Positions 1-7,692 of a DNA stretch of 16,490 nt are shown one piece after another (position 1 is the stretch's first letter; every line of letters begins with the position of its first letter). Position numbers and translations under genes: made by a program. This stretch comes from JBFIHZ01 sp041601535 (GTDB lineage Bacteria > Pseudomonadota > Gammaproteobacteria > Xanthomonadales > SZUA-36): the NCBI GenBank assembly GCA_041601535.1, contig JBFIHZ010000054.1, positions 1 to 16,490 on the forward strand, given 5' to 3'. The notes below the pieces were generated by a model. That model made no database searches. It had not been told where the DNA came from and worked only from the letters and a program-made list of their open reading frames with translations.

Positions 1-1
1 C

Positions 2-808
2 CGGGGTGTGTTGCATCTGGCGGTGATGTCCATGGCCAGCACGGTACGCCGCCAGACCCTGGAACGGGGCCGTGACCCGCGCAACTTCCTGCTCATCGCC
101 TCCGGCGGCGCCGGACCAATGCACGCCTGTGACGTGGCGCGCGATGTCGGCGTCCGCAACGTCGCCATTCCAATGCATCCCGGGCATTTCTCCGCCATCG
201 GCATGCTCAGCGCTGATTTGCGCTTTGAACGCACCGCCACCATTGGCAAGGTACTGGACGACCTGACCCGGGACTTCCTGCTGGAACTGATGCAGGGTAT
301 GCGCGGTGAACTGGTTGACGCACTGAGCGGGGTGGGCGCCTCGGAGTCGGATATTGTCTTCGAATACGCCATGAAACTGCGTTACGTCGGCCAGGAACAC
401 ACCGTGAAAATCCCGGCCCCGGTGGAAGGACTCAAGGTACCGGAAGATTTTCAAAAGCGCTTTTCCACCGATTTCGCCGACGAGTACCGCACCCGCTTTG
501 GCCATGCTGACAAGATGTCCGCGGTTGAGGTGGTGCAGTTGGAACTGGTGGGCAAACGCGCCCTGCCACAGGTCAACATCAAACCCAGCTCGCATGCCGG
601 GGCAACGTTGCCGGAAACCACCATGGCCTGGTTTGGGCTGGATGGTGAGCCGGTCGAGACTCCGGTGCTGGATCGTGCCAGCCTCGTTCCGGGGCAAACC
701 TTCAATGGTCCGGTGATTGTTTGCGAGGAGGGTTCAACTTCCGTCATTCCGCCGCAATCCCATGCCCGGGTGCTGAATGACCTGACCATTTTGGTGACAC
801 TGGAATAA
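2..808 (+). CDS. HyuA-type hydantoinase/oxoprolinase family subunit, C-terminal part (5' truncated)
   Basis: The reading frame is open from the left edge and stops with TAA, so this is the last ~269 residues of a protein that starts outside the window; the GTG at 8 is internal. The block ASGGAGPMHACDVARDVG followed by PMHPGHFSAIGML is the conserved GGaGplH...P..pG..SA.G signature of the HyuA/5-oxoprolinase A/acetone-acetophenone carboxylase family. The later YVGQEHTVKIP and FG-containing stretch fit the C-terminal domain. Family members use ATP to phosphorylate an amide, enol or bicarbonate and work with a HyuB subunit; a HyuB-type gene lies at 11989. Which reaction is catalysed (lactam hydrolysis or ketone carboxylation) cannot be told from this fragment. 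The ketone carboxylase reading is favoured only by the dehydrogenase, CoA ligase and thiolase-like neighbours. Confidence 0.9.
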   Translation, partial: RGVLHLAVMSMASTVRRQTLERGRDPRNFLLIASGGAGPMHACDVARDVGVRNVAIPMHPGHFSAIGMLSADLRFERTATIGKVLDDLTRDFLLELMQGMRGELVDALSGVGASESDIVFEYAMKLRYVGQEHTVKIPAPVEGLKVPEDFQKRFSTDFADEYRTRFGHADKMSAVEVVQLELVGKRALPQVNIKPSSHAGATLPETTMAWFGLDGEPVETPVLDRASLVPGQTFNGPVIVCEEGSTSVIPPQSHARVLNDLTILVTLE

Positions 809-809
809 A

Positions 810-868
810 CGGTTGCTTAGGCAGGGCGGGAGCACAATACCCGCAACCGGGGCGGCCTGAATGCCGCC
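810..868. other. Two inverted repeats in the HyuA/repeat-protein intergenic gap
   Basis: CGGTTGC (810-816) pairs perfectly with GCAACCG (843-849), and GGCGGC (851-856) pairs with GCCGCC (863-868) around a 6-nt loop. An alternative inner pairing is GCGGG (826-830) with CCCGC (840-844). There is no T tract after either stem, so these are not convincing intrinsic terminators. They could be mRNA processing or stability elements. No clear promoter is visible in the 122-nt gap, so the next gene may be co-transcribed with the HyuA-type gene. Confidence 0.4.
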
Positions 869-930
869 TCACGCCTGGAAATGAAATGTTTGGCGGGACA
901 GTTTGATCCGCACGCAATGGAGAAGAAGTT

Positions 931-1797
931 TTGAGCGATTTACTGACAACTGAAGATCATCCACAGAACATCGTGCTGGAGCGCAACGGCCGGCGGATTG
1001 CCACCATGGATTCCGCCCGGTATGTGGACAGCAGGAATACCGGCCGTGACGTTGTGGTTACCGCTTCTTATATTGGCGTGTTGCCGGCGCGGCTGATGGC
1101 ACCGCATAAACCCCGGGCTGTGATCGGTCATGATGGCGGCATTGGCAAGGACGCGGCCGGCATCCAGGGCCTGTACTACCTGGAAGCGCTCGGCATCCCG
1201 GCGGCGGCCGTGGAGGGCGACAGCGCGGAACTGGGCAATGGCGATGATCACTACCAGTCAGGCGTTATCAGCCGGGTGAACATTCTCGCCGAGACCTGCG
1301 GTGTTCGTCCGGGTCAAAGCGTTGCCGAGGCGGCGCTGTTGTTGCTGGAAAATGAACCGGGCGACATTGAGCCGGGCACCAAGATCCGCCGGGAGGTTGT
1401 CGAGACTTCGGCCACCGGGCGCGAGGTGGTGGTCACCGACTCCATCATTTTTGCCCGACCTGAAGACAAGGGCCGCAATGTGCTGGTCACCGCCGGCCAT
1501 ACCGGAACATCCGGTGCCTCCTTTCTGCTCGAGTTCCGCCCCTGGGGCTTCATTTGTTCGGATGGCGGCGGCGGCAAGAATGAATCCGGCACGGCCGGGC
1601 TGGCCATCGTGGAGAAGGAAGGGCTGGCCGGTGCCAGCGTGTCCGCCAAGTCGGCGGCCATCGGTGACGCTTATTCCACTTATCATGACGGCATTATTGT
1701 TGCGTGCAACAAGCCGGCCGAGCGCCGTGGCGTTAAGGTTGGCATGTCGGCCAAGGAAGCCGCCCACAAGCTACTGCAGGAGAACGACGAAGCATGA
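931..1797 (+). CDS. Uncharacterised protein made of two tandem homologous repeats
   Basis: This 288-aa protein starts at TTG, with GGAG at 919-922 at good spacing. I do not recognise a named family and give no function. It contains two copies of one module that align without gaps at an offset of 143 residues. Shared positions include GR..(20-21/163-164), DS (27-28/170-171), GR.V.VTA (38-45/181-188), DGG.GK (68-73/211-216), G (77/220), LE/VE (84-85/227-228) and GV..G.S..EAA (124-135/267-278). The DGG.GK loop is the most conserved element and the best candidate for a ligand site. No signal peptide or membrane segment is evident. It lies between a HyuA-type gene and a DUF35 gene and overlaps the latter by 4 nt (ATGA), so it probably serves the same pathway. 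The TTG start is preferred because the first repeat begins near residue 16. Confidence 0.85.
   Translation: MSDLLTTEDHPQNIVLERNGRRIATMDSARYVDSRNTGRDVVVTASYIGVLPARLMAPHKPRAVIGHDGGIGKDAAGIQGLYYLEALGIPAAAVEGDSAELGNGDDHYQSGVISRVNILAETCGVRPGQSVAEAALLLLENEPGDIEPGTKIRREVVETSATGREVVVTDSIIFARPEDKGRNVLVTAGHTGTSGASFLLEFRPWGFICSDGGGGKNESGTAGLAIVEKEGLAGASVSAKSAAIGDAYSTYHDGIIVACNKPAERRGVKVGMSAKEAAHKLLQENDEA
976..1779 (+). repeat. Intragenic tandem duplication (two ~125-residue modules)
   Basis: Codons 16-140 (976-1350) and 159-283 (1405-1779) encode homologous modules at a fixed offset of 143 codons. Similarity is clear at protein level but not as an obvious DNA repeat, so the duplication is old. The two copies differ in the segment after GR.V.VTA: SYIGVLPARL in copy 1 and GHTGTSGASFL in copy 2. 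This suggests the two sites, or the two halves of one site, have diverged. Confidence 0.8.
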
Positions 1798-2204
1798 CTG
1801 TTCAGATGCCAGCTGAAGCATCGGCGGTCACCCGCCCTTTCTGGGAAGCAGCCGCGCGAAACGCACTGGTCCGACCGGTGTGCGACTCCTGTGAAAAGAA
1901 TTTTTTCATCCCACAGATCGCCTGCCCGCGCTGTCACAGCGAGGCCTGGAGCTACCGGGAAAGTTCCGGCCGTGGCACGGTTTCCACCTTCACCGTGGTG
2001 CACCGCGCCCCTACCGATGACCATCAGCCGCCCTATATTGTGGCGGTTGTTGACCTGGACGAAGGCTGGTACATGATGAGCAACATCATCGACTGCCCCG
2101 ACAACTCCATCGCCATCGGGCAACGCGTGGAAGTTGCTTTCCACAGCCGTGCCGACGGTGTGGTGCTGCCGGTCTTCCGGCCGGCCACGGAGGACGCAGT
2201 ATGA
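1794..2204 (+). CDS. DUF35 zinc-ribbon / OB-fold protein, probable thiolase/aldolase partner
   Basis: This 136-aa protein has the classic DUF35 layout. An N-terminal helix (TRPFWEAAARN, 13-23) is followed by a zinc ribbon with C30-x2-C33 and C44-x2-C47, then an OB-fold beginning near GRGTVSTFTVVH. Proteins of this family bind thiolase-superfamily enzymes and position acyl-CoA; ChsH2's DUF35 domain does this for the steroid side-chain aldolase Ltp2. The likely partner is the thiolase-like protein at 3755, one gene away. Start and stop overlap both neighbours by ATGA (1794-1797 and 2201-2204), indicating translational coupling in one operon. The zinc ligands are all present. Confidence 0.9.
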   Translation: MTVQMPAEASAVTRPFWEAAARNALVRPVCDSCEKNFFIPQIACPRCHSEAWSYRESSGRGTVSTFTVVHRAPTDDHQPPYIVAVVDLDEGWYMMSNIIDCPDNSIAIGQRVEVAFHSRADGVVLPVFRPATEDAV

Positions 2205-3751
2205 ACATTGGACTGGCAACTACCCGTTCGGCGCTGCGCTACCCGGACCGTTTGGCCGCTTTTGATGGTGAGCAAACGCTGAACTGGCGCGAACTCGACG
2301 AGCGCAGCAACCGCCTGGCCAATACACTGTCCACCGGCCTTGGGCTGGAGCAAGGCTCGCGCGTTGCCCTCTGGGCCCCCAACCGCCTGGCCGTGGCCGA
2401 AGTGCTGGCCGGCGTGGCCAAGGCCGGGCTGGTCTATGTGGGCCTGAATTTCCGCATGAGCGACAAGGATTTCAAGCACGTCTTTGAAAATGCCCAGCCC
2501 CGCGTACTGATCGTTGCGGGTGAATTCCGCCAACGGGCTGCAGAACTGGTCGGCAAGCAGGACATTACCGTCATCGACCTCGATGATGATTCAGCCAACG
2601 GCTATGAGGCGCTGCTGTCACTTGCCTCCGCGCAACCACCAGCAACATTGCACCTGGTGCGGCCTGAGGATGATTTCTGCATCGTCTACACCAGTGGCAC
2701 CACCGGCACCCCCAAAGGGGTCTGGTTCGATCATGGCCGGGTGTTGCAGCACGCCACCGTGGCCGCGCTGGAATACGAGATCGACAAGGACACGCGGTAT
2801 CTTACCGCCATACCGCATAATTCTTCGGTGCATATCACGCTGGCACCGTGCATGATCATGGGCGGTGCCATCGGCTTTTTTGACAGCCGCCGTTTCGAAG
2901 CGGAAGTCTATGTCAACGAAGTCGCACGCATGGCCGCCACACATTCCTACCTGGTGCCCACGCAGCTTTACCGCCTGCTCGATGCTGCTTCGCAGGCGGA
3001 TGCCCTGGCCTCCATGAAAACCCTGGGGTACGGTGCCGCACCAATGTCACCCGACAAGGCCGGTCAGCTGATTGAGCGTTTCGGGCCGATATTCAACCAG
3101 TTGTATGGCATGGCGGAAATCGCCTCCATCGGAACCATGTTGCGCAAAGCCGATCACCTGGCGGCGATCCAGGGCCAGACCCATTTGCTGCGTTCGGTGG
3201 GCCAGGCTTCGTACGCGATTGACGTGCGGGTGGTTGACCAGGCGGGCCAGGATGTCGCCCGGGACGAACGCGGCGAGGTGATTTTTTCCGCGCCCTACAT
3301 GATGAAAGGCTATTACCGCGATCCGGAGCGCACCGCCGGCACTCTGATCGATGGCTGGGTTCACTCGGGCGATGTGGCCCGCGTTGATGCGGACGGTTAT
3401 ATCTACATCGTGGACCGCATCAAGGATCTCATTATTCGCGGTGGTTACAACATCGCGCCGGCGGAAATCGAAGCCGTATTGCACCGCCATCCCGATGTGC
3501 TGGAAGTGGGTGTGGTCGGCTTGCCGGATGAACAATGGGGCGAGTCCATCCTGGCGGTGGTGGCATTGAAAGAAGGCGCCAAACCCGATCCGCAAGCGAT
3601 GCTGAGCTGGTGCCGGGACGAAGGTTCACTGAACTCGATGAAGTGCCCCGGGACTATCGAGTTTCTTCCCAGCCTGCCAAAAAACACCGTCGGCAAGATC
3701 GCCAAGAATGAACTCCGCACGCGCTATGCGCCCAGCGAAGACAAGGACTGA
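2201..3751 (+). CDS. AMP-forming acyl-CoA synthetase (ANL superfamily)
   Basis: This 516-aa protein carries the full set of adenylate-forming motifs. They are the P-loop YTSGTTGTPKG (163-173), YGMAE (302-306), the ribose-binding Asp391 in WVHSGD, the hinge/A8 segment DRIKDLIIRGGYN (from 405), and the catalytic lysine K499 in VGKIAK. It is expected to activate a carboxylic acid with ATP and CoA in the cytoplasm. Length is typical for the medium/aryl-acid class. No motif fixes the substrate. It sits between the DUF35 gene and the thiolase-like gene with a 4-nt overlap and a 3-nt gap, so the CoA ester it makes is probably what that pair acts on. Confidence 0.95.
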   Translation: MNIGLATTRSALRYPDRLAAFDGEQTLNWRELDERSNRLANTLSTGLGLEQGSRVALWAPNRLAVAEVLAGVAKAGLVYVGLNFRMSDKDFKHVFENAQPRVLIVAGEFRQRAAELVGKQDITVIDLDDDSANGYEALLSLASAQPPATLHLVRPEDDFCIVYTSGTTGTPKGVWFDHGRVLQHATVAALEYEIDKDTRYLTAIPHNSSVHITLAPCMIMGGAIGFFDSRRFEAEVYVNEVARMAATHSYLVPTQLYRLLDAASQADALASMKTLGYGAAPMSPDKAGQLIERFGPIFNQLYGMAEIASIGTMLRKADHLAAIQGQTHLLRSVGQASYAIDVRVVDQAGQDVARDERGEVIFSAPYMMKGYYRDPERTAGTLIDGWVHSGDVARVDADGYIYIVDRIKDLIIRGGYNIAPAEIEAVLHRHPDVLEVGVVGLPDEQWGESILAVVALKEGAKPDPQAMLSWCRDEGSLNSMKCPGTIEFLPSLPKNTVGKIAKNELRTRYAPSEDKD

Positions 3752-3754
3752 ATC

Positions 3755-4918
3755 ATGAGCAGCCTTCATCAGGTAGCAATCGTCGGCGTAAGCACCAGCG
3801 AACAACGCCGCCAACTGGAACGAACCGCGCTGTCGGCCTGTCTTGACGCAGCCCTGGGTGCCATTGCCGATGCCGGACTGGACGTAACAGATATCGACGG
3901 CATTGCCGGCCGCTGGCCCGGCCCGGGCGGCACGGTAATGCACCCGGGTTCGCTGGATTGGGCGACCCTGCTCGGCATTCCGGTGCGCTGGGTGCAGGAC
4001 ACCTATCCGCAGGGCGTTCCTGCTGTGCTGGACGCCGCAGCCGCCATTGCAGCCGGCTTGTGCAACACCGTATTGATTGTCGGCGGGCAGGCCGCCATCC
4101 GCGATGACACCGCCAAGGTCGCGGCTTATACCCGGCCGGACAACGAATTCATCGCGCCCTGGGGCGCCTTTACCGCGGTGCATTTTGCGCTATTGGCACA
4201 ACAGTATCTGCAGCGTTACCCGGAATCGCGTCAAGGCTCGGCCGAAGCCGCCGCAGCCATCCGCAACCGCGGCCACGCCAACCCCGAAGCGGTGATGTTC
4301 GGACGCGGGCCCTACAGTGCCGAAGATATTCTCGCCGCCAGCATGATTACCAGCCCGTTCACGCTGCTGGACCTGTGCCTGGCCACCGAAGGTGCGGCCG
4401 CCATGGTGCTCACGCGGCGGGACATTGCCCGTGACACCCGGGCACCGGTGTGGTTGTTGGGCGGCGGCTGCGATTGGCACAAGCAGCAGTATGTCGACCC
4501 GCCCCGGTACGAGGAAGTCTGGACGGTGGGTTCCGACGCGGCTGAGCGGGCCTACCGCATGGCGGATGTCACCCCACAGGATATCGATGTTGCCCAACTG
4601 TATGACATCAACTCGTTCGAAGTGCTGCGCCAGCTTGAAGTGCTTGGCTTTTGTAAGCCGGGAGAAGCCAGCGGCTTTGTCCAGGATGTGGGCCTGGGCG
4701 CGGATGGCGGCCTTCCGGTCAACACCGATGGCGGACTGATGTCCTACAGCCATATTGGTTGGGGCGGGCCCACCCTGAAAATTGTCGAAGCGGTGCACCA
4801 ACTGCGGCATGAAGCCGGTGACCGGCAGGTCAGTGACGCAAAGCTTGCGCTGGCGACCGGTGCCGGATCCGGTGCCCAGTATCACAACGTCGTCATTCTC
4901 GGCAAGGACGCGGCCTGA
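3755..4918 (+). CDS. Thiolase-superfamily (SCP-x/Ltp-like) protein lacking the nucleophilic Cys; probable acyl-CoA retro-aldolase
   Basis: This 387-aa protein has the SCP-x/lipid-transfer thiolase fold: N-terminal VAIVGVSTSE, AAAAIAAGLCNTVLIVGG after the active-site helix, then YDINSF (Y283), LGFCKPGEA, and NTDGGLMSYSH (323-333). In true thiolases the nucleophile sits in a CASG..AV motif. Here the aligned segment is YPQGVPAV (84-91), so Cys becomes Tyr84. The C-terminal Cys motif is replaced by ATGAGSGAQY. Loss of both Cys residues together with a DUF35 partner is the pattern of Ltp2-type aldolases, which cut a beta-hydroxyacyl-CoA by retro-aldol chemistry using tyrosines. Thiolysis or condensation is therefore unlikely. 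A CoA ligase lies directly upstream. The exact substrate is unknown. Confidence 0.85.
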   Translation: MSSLHQVAIVGVSTSEQRRQLERTALSACLDAALGAIADAGLDVTDIDGIAGRWPGPGGTVMHPGSLDWATLLGIPVRWVQDTYPQGVPAVLDAAAAIAAGLCNTVLIVGGQAAIRDDTAKVAAYTRPDNEFIAPWGAFTAVHFALLAQQYLQRYPESRQGSAEAAAAIRNRGHANPEAVMFGRGPYSAEDILAASMITSPFTLLDLCLATEGAAAMVLTRRDIARDTRAPVWLLGGGCDWHKQQYVDPPRYEEVWTVGSDAAERAYRMADVTPQDIDVAQLYDINSFEVLRQLEVLGFCKPGEASGFVQDVGLGADGGLPVNTDGGLMSYSHIGWGGPTLKIVEAVHQLRHEAGDRQVSDAKLALATGAGSGAQYHNVVILGKDAA

Positions 4919-4953
4919 CGCTATGGCAGCGGCACACAGCAATCATCAACACG

Positions 4954-4981
4954 TGCGGCAACCGGGTTAACCAGGGCCGCA
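4954..4981. other. Inverted repeat with central GGTTAACC palindrome upstream of rubredoxin
   Basis: TGCGGC (4954-4959) pairs with GCCGCA (4976-4981), CC (4962-4963) with GG (4974-4975), and the centre is the perfect 8-bp palindrome GGTTAACC (4965-4972). It lies in the 110-nt gap between the thiolase-like and rubredoxin genes. It could be a regulator site or an mRNA hairpin marking an operon boundary. There is no T run, so intrinsic termination is not supported. Confidence 0.4.
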
Positions 4982-5028
4982 TGGAAACAACTGGCTTGCG
5001 CCAGATGAATTGACTATGGAGTAGAACA

Positions 5029-5187
5029 ATGTGGACATGTATGGCATGCGGGCACGTTTATGACCCCGCCGAAGGGGATCCGGACAGTGGCATCCCTCCC
5101 GGCACTGCGTTTGAAGATATACCGGAGGATTGGCTCTGCCCGGTCTGCGGTGCGCGCAAGTCGGATTTTGAGAAGCTCGAGGACTGA
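5029..5187 (+). CDS. Rubredoxin (52 aa)
   Basis: The short ORF begins at ATG 5029, with GGAG at 5018-5021 seven nt upstream, and ends with TGA. It encodes a complete rubredoxin: C4-x2-C7-G and C37-PV-C40-G form the Fe(SCys)4 site, with the conserved YDPAEGDPD segment (11-19), IPPGT (22-26) and DW (34-35) between. Rubredoxins carry single electrons and in bacteria usually serve AlkB-type alkane hydroxylases. Here the gene lies 98 nt upstream of a cytochrome P450, and no ferredoxin or reductase gene is in the window, so it may be that P450's electron donor. This is inferred from position only. Confidence 0.95.
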   Translation: MWTCMACGHVYDPAEGDPDSGIPPGTAFEDIPEDWLCPVCGARKSDFEKLED

Positions 5188-5285
5188 GGCCTGCACAGCA
5201 TGAGCCCATCCGCGCAGCCGCGGCCCAAGCCGCACCCAAGTGAGCATATGAGCATGCGCTTTTTGCCTGTTTTTGGAGAGTTTTA

Positions 5286-6557
5286 ATGACTACTGATTCT
5301 GACAAGCCGGGTTGCCCGTTCTCCGGCGACCGCCCGTTATTCCCAGATTTTGATCCGCTGGTGCCAGACCACGAGCAGGATCCCTGGCCGCTGCTGACGC
5401 GCGCACGCAAGGAACAACCCGTGTTCTGGATGCCGCACCTCAACATGTACTGCGTAACACGTTACGAGGATGTGCGGACCATCCAGAAAGATCCGGAGAC
5501 TTTTTCCAACGTCGGGGCCAACGTGATGCGCGTGCCCATACCGGAAGGGCTGGAAATTCCCCCGGGCTGCCCTTTCCCCAGTGTCGGTGAAGGGCTGGCC
5601 AACCAGGACGCACCGGTACACACCCGGCTGCGAAAACTGATGCAACCGGCTTTCAGCCGTCCACGGGTGGCACCTTATGCACCGCAGATCGAGCAGATCG
5701 CCCAGCGGCTGATCAACAGTTTTATCAACGACGGCAAGGCCGACCTGGTCGGGCAGTTCGCCAACCAGATGGCCATGCAGACCATTGCCGTGGCGCTCGG
5801 TTTTCCTGCCAAGGATGCTGCCAGGTTCCGCGAATGGACCGATCAGTTCTTTTTCCTGATGGGCACTCCTGATATGGCCGAGGACGAAGCTCGGCGGCTG
5901 TGGTCCGGTCTGATCGAGTGGTACCTCTACATCAAGGAAATGGTCCAGAGCCGCCGGGTGGAGCCCAAGGACGACCTGGTTTCCGCGCTGATGGTTCCAC
6001 CCGAAGACGAGAACATTGAGCCGCTGAACGATGATGAAATTGTCGCGAACATTATCGCGTTCATTGCCGCCGGCACCGATACCACCGCCATTTTCATTAC
6101 CCAGACCGTGCGTCTGTTACATGCGGAAGGCCTGTGGGATGCGGTGGTCAAAGACCGCTCGCGGCTGGACCGCATCATGGAAGAGTCGCTGCGCCATACC
6201 GGCGTGGTTCGCGGCCTCAACCGGGTGGTCACCAAGGACACCGAGCTTTCCGGCGTGAAAATACCGGCCGGTTCGATGATTTACTGGATGGGCGGCTCCG
6301 CCAATCGCGACGAGGAGCAGTTTGAAGACCCGGACCGCTTCGACCCGGACCGCAAGAACGTGTTCGAACACGTGGCCTTCAGCGGCGGCCGCCATTTCTG
6401 CATGGGTGCGCCGCTGGCCCGGCTGGAAGCCAAAATCGCCTTGAATGCCTTGTTTGATCTGATACCGAACATGCGCATCCCGGAACAGTTTGTCGAATAC
6501 CACCCCAACTTCATCACGCCGGCACCCATCAAGCTGATGATCGAGTGGGAGGTCTGA
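5286..6557 (+). CDS. Cytochrome P450 (soluble bacterial class), first copy
   Basis: This 423-aa P450 has the I-helix oxygen-activation motif AAGTDTT (261-267), the K-helix E300-SL-R303 and the heme loop FSGGRHFCMG (365-374) with thiolate Cys372. No membrane anchor is present, as expected for a bacterial class I type enzyme. GGAG at about 5275 supports the ATG. The N-terminus has a GCPFSGD stretch and a second GCPFPS segment before the B-C loop; these short Cys-Pro segments are conspicuous but unexplained. It should hydroxylate a hydrophobic substrate. A rubredoxin lies just upstream and a zinc alcohol dehydrogenase 4 nt downstream, so hydroxylation followed by oxidation to a ketone or aldehyde is a natural reading. 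Subfamily and substrate cannot be assigned by eye. Confidence 0.95.
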   Translation: MTTDSDKPGCPFSGDRPLFPDFDPLVPDHEQDPWPLLTRARKEQPVFWMPHLNMYCVTRYEDVRTIQKDPETFSNVGANVMRVPIPEGLEIPPGCPFPSVGEGLANQDAPVHTRLRKLMQPAFSRPRVAPYAPQIEQIAQRLINSFINDGKADLVGQFANQMAMQTIAVALGFPAKDAARFREWTDQFFFLMGTPDMAEDEARRLWSGLIEWYLYIKEMVQSRRVEPKDDLVSALMVPPEDENIEPLNDDEIVANIIAFIAAGTDTTAIFITQTVRLLHAEGLWDAVVKDRSRLDRIMEESLRHTGVVRGLNRVVTKDTELSGVKIPAGSMIYWMGGSANRDEEQFEDPDRFDPDRKNVFEHVAFSGGRHFCMGAPLARLEAKIALNALFDLIPNMRIPEQFVEYHPNFITPAPIKLMIEWEV

Positions 6558-6561
6558 CATC

Positions 6562-7632
6562 ATGAGCGATAAACGCAGCAGCCGGGGCGCGACCATGAAG
6601 GCCGCCGTCATGAACAGTTTCAACAGCGACCTGGAGCTGGCTGACGTGGCCCTCCCGCAAATCGTGCGCGCCGACGATGTCATCGTGCGTATCACCGGTG
6701 CGGGCGTGTGTGGCTCGGATGTCCACCTGATCCAGGGCATGTTTGAAGACGTCATCGGTGCACCCGGTTATCCCTACGTACTGGGCCATGAAAACGCGGG
6801 TTACGTTGAAGCTGTCGGTGACGCAGTCACCACCCTCAGCGTAGGTGATGCCGTACTGGCACATCCGCACATCACCTGCGGCCTGTGCCGCGCCTGCCGG
6901 CGCGATGAGGCGTCTTTCTGTGAATCCCTGTCCTTTCCAGGGGTGGACGGAACCAGCCCCGGGGGCTTTGCCGAGTATCTGCGTACCAGTGAACGCGCAC
7001 TGGTGCGGCTGCCGGAAGGAACCGACCCCGCTCCGATGGCCTCGCTTTCAGACGCCGGGCTGACCGCCTATCACGCGGTACGCCGCGCCAGCGACCACCT
7101 GCCGGCCGACGGCACTGCGGTGGTCATGGGTGTTGGTGGTGTGGGTTATTTTGCCCTGCAACTGCTGCGCATTTTCTCGCCCGCCCAGGTGATCGCGGTT
7201 GATCTGACGGACGCCAAGCTGGCGGAGGCCAGCGAACTCGGTGCAGACCTTACCTTCAAAGCCGGCGATGAGCTGGTGCAGCAAGTGATGGAGGCAACGC
7301 ACGGCGCCGGTGTCGACCTGGTGATCGACTGCGTGGGTATCGCGCCCGTGCCTGAGCAATCGCTGCAAATGTTGCGGCGTGGCGGCGTCTACTCCGCCGT
7401 CGGCGCGGATACGGGCGAAGCCTGCTGCAGCACCGTGGCCCTGACCGGCCGTGAACTGACGATAAAAGGCAACCTGGTGGGAACACTGGGCGAACTGACC
7501 GAGCTGGCCCAGCTGGTGGTGCGCGGACGCATCCGGCTTACCCAGACGTATTACCCGCTGGAGGACGTTAATTCAGCTTTGGACGATTTGCGCCACGGCA
7601 AGGTGCAGGGACGGGCTGTACTGGTTCCCTGA
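6562..7632 (+). CDS. Zinc-dependent alcohol dehydrogenase (MDR superfamily)
   Basis: This 356-aa medium-chain dehydrogenase has the catalytic zinc ligands C50 (GVCGSDVH), H76 and E77 (GHENAG) and probably D164 (SDAGLTAYH). The structural zinc set C106, C109, C112 and C120 is complete. The Rossmann motif GVGGVG is at 190-195, and the segment VIAVD ends in the Asp that usually selects NAD(H). A GGGAGG-like SD in the P450 tail supports ATG 6562; ATG 6595 (MKAAVM), the usual family start, is a possible alternative without a good SD. The gene starts 4 nt after the P450 stop, so the two are surely co-expressed. The likely role is oxidation of the P450-derived alcohol. Confidence 0.93.
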   Translation: MSDKRSSRGATMKAAVMNSFNSDLELADVALPQIVRADDVIVRITGAGVCGSDVHLIQGMFEDVIGAPGYPYVLGHENAGYVEAVGDAVTTLSVGDAVLAHPHITCGLCRACRRDEASFCESLSFPGVDGTSPGGFAEYLRTSERALVRLPEGTDPAPMASLSDAGLTAYHAVRRASDHLPADGTAVVMGVGGVGYFALQLLRIFSPAQVIAVDLTDAKLAEASELGADLTFKAGDELVQQVMEATHGAGVDLVIDCVGIAPVPEQSLQMLRRGGVYSAVGADTGEACCSTVALTGRELTIKGNLVGTLGELTELAQLVVRGRIRLTQTYYPLEDVNSALDDLRHGKVQGRAVLVP

Positions 7633-7692
7633 AGCCTGGCTTGCCTGGCCCTGCCTGACCGGGCCCACCTGCCGGCGCTGCCGCCAGCAAGC

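Noticed and set aside
4190..4942. Antisense open frame (250 aa) opposite the thiolase-like gene
   Set aside because: Composition is that of a codon-shadow and no family pattern is visible; the + strand gene explains the region.
4923..4970. 15-codon ORF in the gap before rubredoxin
   Set aside because: No SD, low-complexity peptide, and it overlaps the inverted repeat; chance ORF.
6117..6755. Antisense open frame (212 aa) across the P450/dehydrogenase junction
   Set aside because: It spans two well supported + strand genes and shows no domain or initiation signal.
7647..7665. GGCCC/GGGCC inverted repeat between the convergent dehydrogenase and MFS genes as a terminator
   Set aside because: Only a 5-bp stem with a 9-nt loop and no T tract on either strand.
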